Source: Calonectria ilicicola (lineage: Eukaryota > Ascomycota > Sordariomycetes > Hypocreales > Nectriaceae). From it: a stretch of 64,000 nucleotides of DNA. The stretch is taken from NCBI GenBank assembly GCA_020809705.1, contig CP085835.1, positions 1,364,001 through 1,428,000 of the forward strand. Direction: 5' to 3'. A program made the translations under genes and the position numbers. Of the stretch, positions 44,187-54,393 are shown piece by piece. Below the pieces are notes generated by a model, which saw only the letters and a program-made list of their open reading frames with translations, was not told the origin of the DNA and searched no databases. Position 1 is the stretch's first letter; every line of letters starts with the position of its first letter.

Positions 44187-46222
44187 CTAAAGCTTGCTTC
44201 GCGATTTTACACTCGAATACTTGTCCCAGTCCACCCGTCTACCCGCCTGAAACTCCTTTACTCCGAAGCTGCCGGGCGCATCCGGCTTCATCATCTCGTC
44301 GAACAGCTGCTTGATGATGGCTTCTTGGCTGAAATTACCACTGTGCATCCAGCCCGCCTTGACCAAGTCTTTGGACATGCGGCAGGCTTCTGATGACACA
44401 CCACGCATTTGAATGAGGTAGGAATCCAGCAATTCATCGATCTTGTCGGCATCGTTAGCGACACCGGCAATAATTCCCTTGGACTGCAATTCGACAGGCG
44501 ACACTGGCCGAGCTGAGAGCATCGCCTCTCGGGCAAACGGTACGCCCCATTCTCGGATGATATATTTTGAGATGGTCGCCGGACAAAGGCCCAACCTCGT
44601 TTCACTCAACGTGACATTCGCACCCTTGGCAAAGAGACGCAAATCACAGGCAAAAGCCAGCCCAACTCCACCGCCAAACGCAGGCCCGTTCAAACACGAT
44701 ATTGTCACCTTGGGACTCTTATCGATCGTCTCAAACAACCGAGAGAGGCGGTTAAATTGGGCGTCGGAAGCGGAATCGCCCGCCCCCACGGGTGTGTCTC
44801 CTTTGCCAAGGTCCATTCCGGAACAGAAAAACTTCCCGCTTCCGGTCAGCGCGATGCGATTGATCGACGAATCCTGAGCTGCCTCGGAAAATATGGTAAT
44901 TAAATCATTAATCATTGGAATAGTGAGCGCATTGCCCTTCCGCGGTCGGTTCATGGTGATCTTGAGATTAGCACCTGCTCGGTACACAAGCAAGGCCTCG
45001 GTTTCCTTGATGAGCTCCCATTCCAGTCGAGACTTGGCCTTGTCTGACACTTTTCCACCAACCTGTGAGGATTTCTTCTTCGCTATTAGTGCAGCACCAG
45101 CACGGCTCTGCAGTGGCCGGGAAAGCTTTGTAGATAGCCACTCGCCTATTGCCGCTAGCTCTGGTAGATTGAGGCCAGTTGTGATGCCGGCCTGTTCAAA
45201 CATGTACACCAAGTCCTCTGTCGCAGCATTTCCCTTGGCACCGGGCGCAAATGGACAACCACCTAGTCCCGCAACGCTAGAGTCAAATACACGAATGCCA
45301 CAACTGTAAGCTGCCCAGGCATTGGCGACGGCTTGACCGTAGGTGTCATGAAAGTGACCCGCCAAATGGCTCAATGGGATGCCATTTTGTACGAGGAACT
45401 CGATTAAGCTGCGGACGTCTGCCGGGGTTCCAACACCAAGCGTGTCGCCAAGACTGACTTCGTAGCATCCCATGTCTAAGAGTGACTTGACGGCATGTAA
45501 TACGGCGGTCTGTGGGGTCGGGCCATCGAAGGGATCGGCAAAAATACAAGAGACGTATCTGGGCTACAAGTTAGTTCTATATCCCTTAATCTTTACAAGT
45601 AGCATGAGAAAGCAAGTAAACTGCTAGAAACAGAAAGTATAGCGTACCCTCTAACGACCATGTTGCGATCACGGGCGTACTGCGCGACGGCATGCGCTCG
45701 CTTGATGCCTTCATCAACCGTGCAATTGATGTTGGCTTTGCTAAAACCTTCAGTCGCGCTGATGAAGACGGCCACCTCCGACACCCCATGTTGATGCGCA
45801 ATCTCGGCGCCTTTCACATTTGGTACCAAAACCGGGAGACGGATTGATGGCTGCTGCAGGAGGGTTTTGATGGGCGGGCTGCTCAATACATCTCGAGAGT
45901 CTTTGAGCTGTGGAATGGCCTTTGGAGAGACAACGGATGTGACCTCGATGGTTTGCGACCCAGCATTGAATAGCTTTTGAATGAGCTCGATTTTTACGGC
46001 GGTCGGAACATTGTCAGAGATGTTTTGAAGGCCGTCCCGAGGACCAACCTCGACGATCCTCACGCCGGGCACCATGATTGTTGCTGCTGTGCTTCCAAGC
46101 CTGTAGAAAATGGGCTGCCTGATTGGAGTTTTAAGTAGCGGCCGGCTCAATTTCCCGCTCTGTCGTAGCAAACTGGTCCAAGCAGAAACCCGGCCCAAGC
46201 GGCCATTAGATAGGTGCAGCAT
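44187..46222 (-). CDS. HMG-CoA lyase / enoyl-CoA (methylglutaconyl-CoA) hydratase fusion
   Basis: Two exons (46222-45648, 45558-44187; intron 89 bp, GTACGC donor) give 648 residues. Residues about 52-345 are an HMG-CoA lyase: RIVEVGPRDGLQN, EVTSVVSPKAIPQ, YVSCIFADPFDG, LGDTLGVGTP, AGHFHDTYGQAVAN and the signature SVAGLGGCPFAPGAKGNAAT. After a linker, residues about 390-640 form a crotonase domain: ITMNRPRKGNALT, FFCSGMDLGKGD, NGPAFGGGVGLAFACDLRL (oxyanion hole) and a Glu in LSETRLGLCP. The hydratase would convert 3-methylglutaconyl-CoA to HMG-CoA and the lyase would cleave it to acetyl-CoA and acetoacetate. The N-terminus (MLHLSNGRLGRVSAWTSLLR) is basic and presequence-like, whereas the C-terminus ends SRSKL, a canonical PTS1. 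Two CGGACCG sites lie upstream. Confidence 0.93.
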
Positions 46223-46544
46223 GGTCTTGATTTGCGTCGCTGTTCATCGCTAGTCCGTCAGACAGCTTCCGTCGCGAGGCATCTCCGCAGCGGACCGCGC
46301 TAGTGAGCGATGCGGACCGAGCCCGGCTAATGTCGCTTTACTGACGGCACATCCGGGGCATGGATGGGTAATGCCGTACAACAAAAAATATTACCAATTA
46401 GATTCGGATGCTACTCGGGCGTCCTGTTTCGTTTATTGAGGTTCGTTTCGTGTCCGCGATTTGACAAGTCATGGGGAAATTTTGGTCAAAATTGGAAGTA
46501 AATTCGCAAACTAACTAAATAAATACACACAAAATAAACGGACC
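46223..46544. promoter_or_regulatory. Lyase-hydratase promoter with two CGGACCG sites
   Basis: The 322-bp region upstream of the fusion gene carries CGGACCG at 46291-46297 and 46313-46319, 22 bp apart (about two helical turns). The gene on the other side ends here, so the sites belong to the fusion gene. Confidence 0.6.
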
Positions 46545-48534
46545 CTATAACTTGGCCTTGGTCTGCCTAATTAATCGATCCCCAATCTCCCGAAGCAGAA
46601 ATTTCTGGTGCTTTCCACTTCCAGTCTTGGGGAAATCAGCAATATCACCATTATCTCCAACCCAGAATACATGACGCGGTGCTTTGTGGCGGCCCAATCG
46701 CTCCATGACCCATGCTCTAACTTGTTCAGTGCCAAGAACCGTCTTCACTCCTGGAGCCGCTCTCAAAAACGCGCCGACGATCTCGCCATACTTGGCATCT
46801 TTCAACCCCACAACGCTTGCTTCTGTAATATCCGAATGCTCAATAAGTCGGTCCTCAATCTCCCGAGGGAAAATGTTTTCTCCGCCTATTCCACGCCAAT
46901 ATGTCAGTCATCATCTTTCCTCAGGCATTCATCGCGAGGTAGCAGCATCCAAATGTAGCTAAGCGCGTCAAAACATACCTCGAATAATCATGTCCTTGAT
47001 TCGCCCAGTGATGTACGCGTAGCCATCATTGTCGATAAACACTTCATCGCCTGTGTGCATCCACAAAATCCCATTCTCATCTCTCTTCATAACCTCGTCG
47101 GTTTTGGCTTGGTTCTCAAGATACCCCTTTTGTAAAGCGAAGCCAGCAGTGCATAGCTCACCGCGCTGTCCTCTTGCCAGAACATTTCCCTGGGGATCAA
47201 TCACCTTGGCCATAGTGTGCGGTATGATACGTCCGATACTATTCAGCCTTTGTTCCTCAGTGTCCTCCATGTTAGTGATGAAGGTTACAGGGCTAGTTTC
47301 CGTCATCCCATAGCCAATAATCACCATGTCGAGTCCCATCTCATCATTTAATCGCTTTCCCAGTGCTGCTGGCATTGCCGAGCCAGCGCTCAAGCCGCAG
47401 CGAAGAGTCGAGGGCTTCTGGCCAGTCTTGTTTATCACCTCCATTTCAGCAACAAACATGGTTGGAACACCGAGCAGAACTGTGGCACTGTGGCTAATAA
47501 TGGACTCGACCACTTTGCCGGCATCAAATGCATCCGAAGGGAAGAGAATTGAGCTCCCATGGGTAAAGCAAGCCAGGAACCCAAGCACCAGTCCAAAACA
47601 GTGAAAAAGAGGAGGAGGGCAGCAAACAATGTCATCTGGAGTCAAGCGCAGAGCATCTCCAACGAATCTTCCATCGTTTAAAATATTACTGCAATCGGGT
47701 TAACGGTGGTCACCCTAGAGGGTAATATGCATTCTCTTACAAGCTTGTCAACATTGCAGCTTTTGGAGCTCCAGTTGTTCCTTGTCACGGCATTAGAGAA
47801 TTTCCCATAGAGTCTTTTCATTTTTAAATCGCTTACCTGATGTGAATTGAAGGTTAATAACATCATCTGGTCCGACTCGCGATGCGGCCTCACGAACGGC
47901 CGCCTGGCTTGGACGAGCGACAGCTGATTCCACAAAAGAAGCGTACGTCTCAATATGAATTGGTCCTTCACAATCTGCTAGCACATCAAATGAAATAATA
48001 CATCGCAAATGTGACGTTTTTGTTTGCATCTGCTGTTGAACAAGCTTAATATGATCACGAGTGCTTCGAGGCCCAATGGTGGATGCAATGAAGAGCGCCT
48101 TACAGCCTTGGGGGTTTTGTATTAATTATGGCTCTTTGTGAGGTTTTAGGTGACTTACGACTTGTATTCAAAGCATTTTGAAGTTCGTTGGGAGTGTAAG
48201 TGTTGTTTAAAACCACGACCGGACATCCGATTCTCGCAGCACCAAGAAGAGCTTCAAGATACTCAAATCGGTTCCCCGCCATCACGCCCACAGCGTCTCC
48301 ATGTTGCAGGCCAAGTCTCAACAAGGCATCGGCTACAGCCCAAGTGCGATCCGCTAAAGCTCGATAAGACACGCGCGCTGACTGCCATGGGACGATGATG
48401 GCGGGTGAGTCCCCATACAGGCTTGCTTGCTCGTCGACAAAGGACCCCAAAGTCGTCCGCCAAAGCACAGGTTCGCTCGGTCCAATCAAAAGACTGGTAT
48501 TTGGTGTGTCAGGATTCACGGTATCCAGCGCCAT
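46545..48534 (-). CDS. Acyl-CoA ligase (AMP-forming, ACSF2-like)
   Basis: Five exons (48534-48159, 48106-47837, 47780-47741, 47688-46979, 46885-46545) give 578 residues. ANL-superfamily motifs: the P-loop LQFTSGTTGAPKAAML (about residue 210, split by an intron), VCCPPPLFHCFGLVLG, STLRCGLSAGSAMP, YGMTETSPV, WMHTGDEVFIDNDGYAYITG, RIKDMIIRGGENIFPREIED, and the C-terminal KTGSGKHQKF lysine motif. It activates a carboxylic acid to its CoA thioester. Similarity to the medium-chain ACSF2 type and the cluster context suggest isovalerate or another branched acid. It ends QTKAKL; AKL is an accepted PTS1, pointing to the peroxisome. It is divergent from the carboxyltransferase gene, with one CGGTCCG between them. 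Confidence 0.9.
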
Positions 48535-48926
48535 TGTGGTCCAAGTGAGATAGACAGGGTAAAGTGTGGCAATTGGGGTGAATTGGATCAGGCAATGGCG
48601 ATTTCTTCGCTAGTCGAATGACAAAGAATTAAAAGGTTTACCAGTAACTGATAGCAAATATTTACAAACCATATAAATGAGCTTTTCCGGTGCATTCTCA
48701 TACTGCCCATCACGTCCACCAGTGTGGGTCTCCGCTGTGTAGACTTCGTTATCCGCTTCGGTCCGGCTATCCGCGCAGCCCGTCGGGCGAAGCGCTCCCC
48801 GACCAAACTTGAACCGCCTTTTAGCAGTGGATCCAGTGCTCCCAAATCCATTAATCTTTCTAAATACGCCTTTTGCTGACACACATTGTCAAGTGTTAGA
48901 CTGCGTATCCAAATCCCCACCTCAAA
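48535..48926. promoter_or_regulatory. Divergent promoter of ligase and carboxyltransferase with CGGTCCG
   Basis: A 392-bp head-to-head promoter. CGGTCCG at 48759-48765 lies roughly midway and could control both genes. Confidence 0.55.
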
Positions 48927-50943
48927 ATGTCCAACGAATATCCTGTGCAGCCTTCCAAGCTTAATCTTCATGATAAGCAATACAAGGACAACAAGGTACT
49001 TTGGCAAGATGTATTAGCCAAGTTTGAGAAGGCTCTTCAGAGTGTGTCCAGTGAGGGCAATGATGCGTCACTCGCACGCCACCAAAAGCGAGGCCAACTT
49101 CTACGTTTGTCAACCCACCGTCTGCTACTGTTCATGCGATGCAATGGCTAATATCTCAAATAATATATAGCTCGAGACCGTATTTCTTTGCTTCTGGACC
49201 AGGACTCCCCATTTCTAGAGCTTGGGTCATTTGCCGGCTATGGCAACCCCGACTCCAATTGCTGTGGGAACCTGATCGCAGGCATCGGAACCGTCAGGTA
49301 AAATCACTAAAATGCATTTGCGACCACTCAACTGACGTTCAAACTAGTGGTCAAATATGCCTTTTGATGTCGCACATTCCCACGCAAAGTGGCGGAGCCT
49401 GGAATGAAATGACTGGTATGAATTACAGGCCTAGGGTTATTGGATAGAGCTCACCAGTGACGACAGTGGTCAAAGTCAACCGAATTCTCGAAATAGCCTT
49501 CGAGAATGATCTCCCACTCATATCGCTGGTCCAATCTGTAAGAATACCTGGAATCTTCAAGGTGGATTGTCGACTAATCTCTTCAAAAATTAGGCGGGCG
49601 TTTTCCTCCCACAGCAATTTCGGGTATTCCACAAGGGTGGTCAGCTGTTTCACGACCTTGCAGTCCGTACACTTCACGGCAAGCCATCCTGCGCAATCGT
49701 TTTCGGGTCATCTACCGCCGGCGGTGCCTATCATCCAGCCCTTTCAGATTATACAATCTTTGTAAAAGGCCAAGCCCAGGCGTTCCTTGGAGGCCCTCCG
49801 CTGGTCAAAATGGCCACTGGCGAGGTAATTGGGGCGGAAGAGCTGGGTGGAGCAGATATTCATGCTAAACGCACTGGTCTAGCGGACCAAATTGCCACAG
49901 ACGAGTAAGCATCTCACTAATTCTGCAGCGCAGGGCTACATTCTAACAGAGAACCGCAGGTTTGACGCAATCCACAAGGCCCGAGACTGGGTGAGCTCGC
50001 TCAAACCTAAGATGAATGCATCGCGATACCGAATTTCAGAATCGCTTCCTCCCCGTTACCCTATTGATGATATATTTTCCCTGGTAAATCCGGATATTCG
50101 CAAAGCTTTCGACATGAAAGAGGTGGTGCTGCGACTCGTAGACGACTCGAGACTCTCCTTTTTCAAGCCAGAGTATGGAACCAATATGTTAACGGCGTGG
50201 GGTCACATTATGGGTCAGTATTCTTGTGAGGGAATCGTTGAACGGGGTGGCTAACAAGAATTCTACTTTCCAGGATTTCACGTCGGAATCGTGGCAAATC
50301 AAGTCTCCATTATTAATCCCAATGAGGCCGTGAAAACAGCCCAGTTCATTCGGCTATGCAACCAAGAGTAGGTGGTCAATACCCAAATCATCATGCTCGT
50401 TCTAACTGCTTACTTTCTCAATTTAGATCCACCCCAATCATCTTTCTACATAATGTCACGGGATTCATGGTTGGAGCAAAGGCTGAACATGCAGGTATTA
50501 TTAAAGCAGGCGCACAGCTTGTTTCGGCCGTCTCATGCTCACAGGTCCCCCACATTTCCATTATTTGCGGTGCCTCCTATGGTGCCGGAAATTATGCAAT
50601 GTGTGGACGATCTTACAAGCCTCGATTTCTCTTTACTTGGCCCACAGGAACATGCAGTGTCATGGGGCCAGACCAGCTTGCTGGTGTAATGGAACAGATT
50701 GAGGTGGCCAAGGTTCAGGCAAGAGGAGAGAAGATCTCATCAGAGAAGGTCGAAAAGCAAACAAATGAGTTCAAGGCCCAGGTTCAAAGAGATGCTGAAA
50801 GCTATCGAACCAGCAGCGTAGTCTTGGATGATGGAATTATTGATCCTAGGGACACACGAGATGTTTTGGGTATGTGCTTGGAAGTAGTGATGGGCGCTCA
50901 AAACTCACCCGTGGGCAATGGTGCGCACCTGGCTCGAATCTAA
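48927..50943 (+). CDS. Methylcrotonyl-CoA carboxylase-type carboxyltransferase (beta) subunit
   Basis: Eight exons (48927-49104, 49171-49297, 49348-49415, 49467-49537, 49594-49904, 49960-50213, 50274-50367, 50428 or 50427-50943) give 539 residues; frame continuity supports 50427. Motifs of the acyl-CoA carboxylase beta family: RDRISLLLDQDSPFLELGSF, CLLMSHIPTQSGGAWNEMT, VNRILEIAFENDLPLISLVQ, GVFLPQQFRVFHKGGQLF, AGGAYHPALSDYTIFVKG, FLGGPPLVKMATGEVIGAEE, FLHNVTGFMVGAKAEHAGII and CGASYGAGNYAMCGR. It transfers carboxyl from biotin to 3-methylcrotonyl-CoA (geranyl-CoA is possible). No mitochondrial presequence is evident; the C-terminus is ARI. The exon 4 acceptor could also be 7 bp upstream. The alpha subunit gene follows on the same strand. 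Confidence 0.9.
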
Positions 50944-51524
50944 TAGAATACAGGAGATGGCGGGTTGCACTTTATTAGATCAATAGGTTATTTTAGAGAA
51001 GTTGTAGATTCAATTACATCAGGATAGGCTCTTCATTCACAGGTTTATTGAGTCAGCAAGGTTCACCAATCAAGGTATTTGTATAATTCCATCTAGTAAC
51101 TTCATGATGATGCCTATCTATTTCCAAGTCGAGACTCTATGTTAGATCCTTAGTCAAGAAAAGCAGTACGACGTATCAATAATACAGCCAAGTTAGCGCA
51201 TGAAACCCTGCCGGTCATGTCGGCCAAGAGATCTCCGAGCAAATCAAACGGACCGCTGATTATAGAAGCGCGTCGAATGAAACCGGCACAGCGGAAAATT
51301 CTTCCGGGAGATGGGAACGGGATGGGTGGATCACGGGCTGTGGCATTCCGGGCGGACCGAAGTGGGGAATGGGGAACACTGGTTGCGGGAAGCGGACCGG
51401 CGTGTCAGTATTGAGAGTTGGGCGGATGCGCATGCTGAAAATGCGCTACAGTGCCCATATCTTAGTAGAAGCTGGTCACAGCGAGCGCTGGCAGATTGAG
51501 CTGAATTGATTCACATTCATCAAC
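50944..51524. promoter_or_regulatory. Biotin carboxylase gene promoter with three CGGACCG sites
   Basis: A 581-bp region upstream of the alpha subunit gene. CGGACCG occurs at 51249-51255, 51353-51359 and 51393-51399; the last two are 40 bp apart and about 130-170 bp before the start codon. Confidence 0.62.
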
Positions 51525-53966
51525 ATGTCGTCCAATTCTTCCCGCCTTGAAATGGCTTCTCAGCGAGAGCCCTTGTTCCTCGCCCCGCAGCCACTGCAAT
51601 CCGGCACGGGTCTTCCGGTCATCCAGAAATTATTCATTGCCAACCGTGGCGAGATCGCCTGTCGCATTGTTGCGACATGCCGGAAGCTTCATATCCAAAC
51701 AGTCATTATCTACGTGCAAGAGTAAGCAATCCCAACGCCAAGGCGCGAATTTTACTGACGTGGGGACTCTAGAGACGAGGGCTCTCGCCATGTCGCTGAA
51801 GCCGATGAGGCCATACTTGTAGGGAGCATTGAGGCTCATTCCGTCAATCCCTTCCTCAACATCAAGCTCCTGGTTGAGAAGGCATTGGAGGCCAAAGCCG
51901 ACGCAATCCATCCTGGCTATGGCTACCTCAGCGAAAACGCCGACTTCGCCACCAAGGTCGCAGAAGCCGGCATGATTTTTGTTGGTCCCAGTCCCAGTGC
52001 CATGTCAACTCTGGGCGACAAGAGAAGCTCCAAAGAATTCTTGCAAAAGCATGCTCCTGATGTTCCATTAATACCCGGGTTCTCAGGGTCCAGCAACAAC
52101 ATCGATGACCTGCAGAAGGCTGCCGCCGAGATCGGATACCCAGTGCTATTGAAGGCATCAGCAGGAGGTGGAGGCAAAGGCATGCGAGTTGTCCGTGAGC
52201 CGTCACAGCTTCGTGAGGAATTGGATCGAGTCAAGTCAGAGGCTTCGAGATCCTTCGGGTCCAGCGACTGCATCCTTGAGAAATATATCGAAAGCAGCAA
52301 GCATATCGAGATCCAAATCCTAGGAGATAGCCACGGGAATGTAGCCAATTTCTTTGAGAGAGATTGCTCTGTGCAGCGCCGCCATCAAAAAGTTATTGAG
52401 GAATCTCCGTGTCCCTACATAACCGAGAGCATCCGCCAAGATATTGGAAATACCGCGGTTCGTATCGCAAAACTCATCGGATATGCAAATGCTGGAACAG
52501 TAGAGTTCGTATTCGATGTCCAAACTTCTCGGTTCTTCTTCCTCGAGGTCAACGCCAGACTACAGGTGGAGCACCCCATCACAGAAGAAATGACCGGAAC
52601 CGACTTAGTCGCTTTACAACTGTTTGTTGCCGCAGGGGGTAATCTTCAATCTATTCCGCACATTCAGAACCTTCGACAAGTTGGTCATGCGATCGAATGT
52701 CGCCTGTGTGCAGAAGATCCCAGGCGTGATTTCTTCCCAGAGCATGGCAAGGTCAGACTATGGAAGCCAGCCGGTGGATCCTTTGGTCCCAGCCGAGACA
52801 TTCGCTACGAAACGGCGATTCAAACAGGATCAGATGTCTCAATCTACTTCGACTCCATGATCGCTAAGCTTGTGGTATGGGCGCCCACTAGAAGCTTGGC
52901 CATCCAAAGAATGATCAATGTCCTTTCCCAGACAGCTTGCGTTGGTGTTAGAACGAATCAGCATTTTCTAGAGCAGTGTTTGCGTCATCCCGGGTTTACT
53001 GATCCAAGCTACAACACAAGCTTCATTGCTCAAAACAAAGATCAGTTGTTCCAGGTACAAATTGACCATGAAAAGGAACTTAGCGCGATCCCAAGTTTCT
53101 TTGTGCGCAACCTACCACACCATCAGCGAAAGGTTCCTTCTAAATGGAAACAGCCATTCCAGAATGTCCGAAGCCAATTTCGCAACCAATATTATGACCC
53201 AATCAATGTCCATTGCGACGTGGTAACAACAGACTGGCTTGACGCCCCGAGCAAATCGATCAATGAAGCAAAATCATCCACATTGTGCATTTGGTCCCCG
53301 GAACAACCCGATGTCAGAAATCAGGCTCAAGGTCTAAGAGCAGTTTCGATTGATTATCAGCAGCAATCCGATGATCAAACGCCAGCGGACCGTACCAGCA
53401 CAGTTGATCCAGCAACAAAAGCAGTAACCGACAAATATAACTACGTCAGCTCTCTCATTAGAAACGAATCCTCACCAAATCTGGATATTAAGCTTCTCCG
53501 CTGGGTCCCTGATGAAGATCAAATTGATCCAATCCTGAACATATCCAATTCAGCGACTCTTGAAGTCTTGATTAATGGTTCCAAGTTTACGGCAAACTGT
53601 GTGATGGACAAAAGTTTCTCAACTTCATGCAATCACTCTCAGGTTGTGTTCTGTCATTTTCCCCAACTAGGAACTTACGCCGAGTTCCAAAGGCACTCCC
53701 TTCTCTCTTTTGCCGAGCGGTCGCGAACCAAGGTCAAAGCTCAGCGCGGCCAAGGGCCAGAGACAATCACCGCACCAATGCCATGCAAGATCCTTTCCAT
53801 CCAAAAGCAAAATAATGACAAGGTAGAAGAGGGAGAGGTAGTCATCGTGATTGAGAGCATGAAGATGGAGGTAGGCATCAAGGCAGATAAGGCAGGAAAG
53901 TTTGAAACGACATGTAAGGCTGGAGATGCCATAAGTGAAGGAGAAATTCTTTGCAGCATCGTCTAG
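51525..53966 (+). CDS. Methylcrotonyl-CoA carboxylase-type biotin carboxylase (alpha) subunit
   Basis: Two exons (51525-51721 and 51773-53966; intron 51 bp) give 796 residues. Order of domains: biotin carboxylase N-domain (QKLFIANRGEIACRIVATCR; IHPGYGYLSENADF), ATP-grasp (LLKASAGGGGKGMRVV; FFERDCSVQRRHQKVIEESP; FFLEVNARLQVEHPITEEMT), biotin carboxylase C-domain, a linker domain, and a C-terminal biotinyl domain (ITAPMPCKILSIQ; ESMKMEVG with the biotinylated Lys near residue 763). With the beta subunit at 48927-50943 it would carboxylate 3-methylcrotonyl-CoA or a similar acyl-CoA using bicarbonate and ATP. The N-terminal 35 residues (MSSNSSRLEMASQREPLFLA) do not look like a convincing mitochondrial presequence. 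Three CGGACCG sites precede the gene. Confidence 0.93.
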
Positions 53967-54393
53967 CATAGAATAGACCCCTAATTATAGATATGTGCGA
54001 ACTTTTCATAATCAAGATGTTCACGTTTAGACAAATTGGATTCCAAAAGCCAAAATTGATCAAGATACGACCTTAATCTTGACATATACTGAAGTCGTTA
54101 CATAAAATATATGCAGATATCGTTGATCGTAGAACATGATTACTTCGAAACCCCCAAATTTATCATGATATTTTTCATAAATTCCTTTTGCACTAGCTTT
54201 TGAAAAATTCAATTTCGACAATCGGGTATTTATTTTGCCGTCAAATCATGCATCTAAACTTCAAGTATTCCACTTTTGAATAACAGAATCATCTGGTTGC
54301 CAATATTCGCCGGTCCAAAATTCACCTCCCTCTCCTGTAGGATCCGAACCATCTATTATACGAAATAAATTCTTTTTCAAACCTCAAAAAACT
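53967..54393. other. Convergent 3' region
   Basis: 427 bp of AT-rich sequence between the convergent ends of the biotin carboxylase and regulator 2 genes. No gene is seen. Confidence 0.5.
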
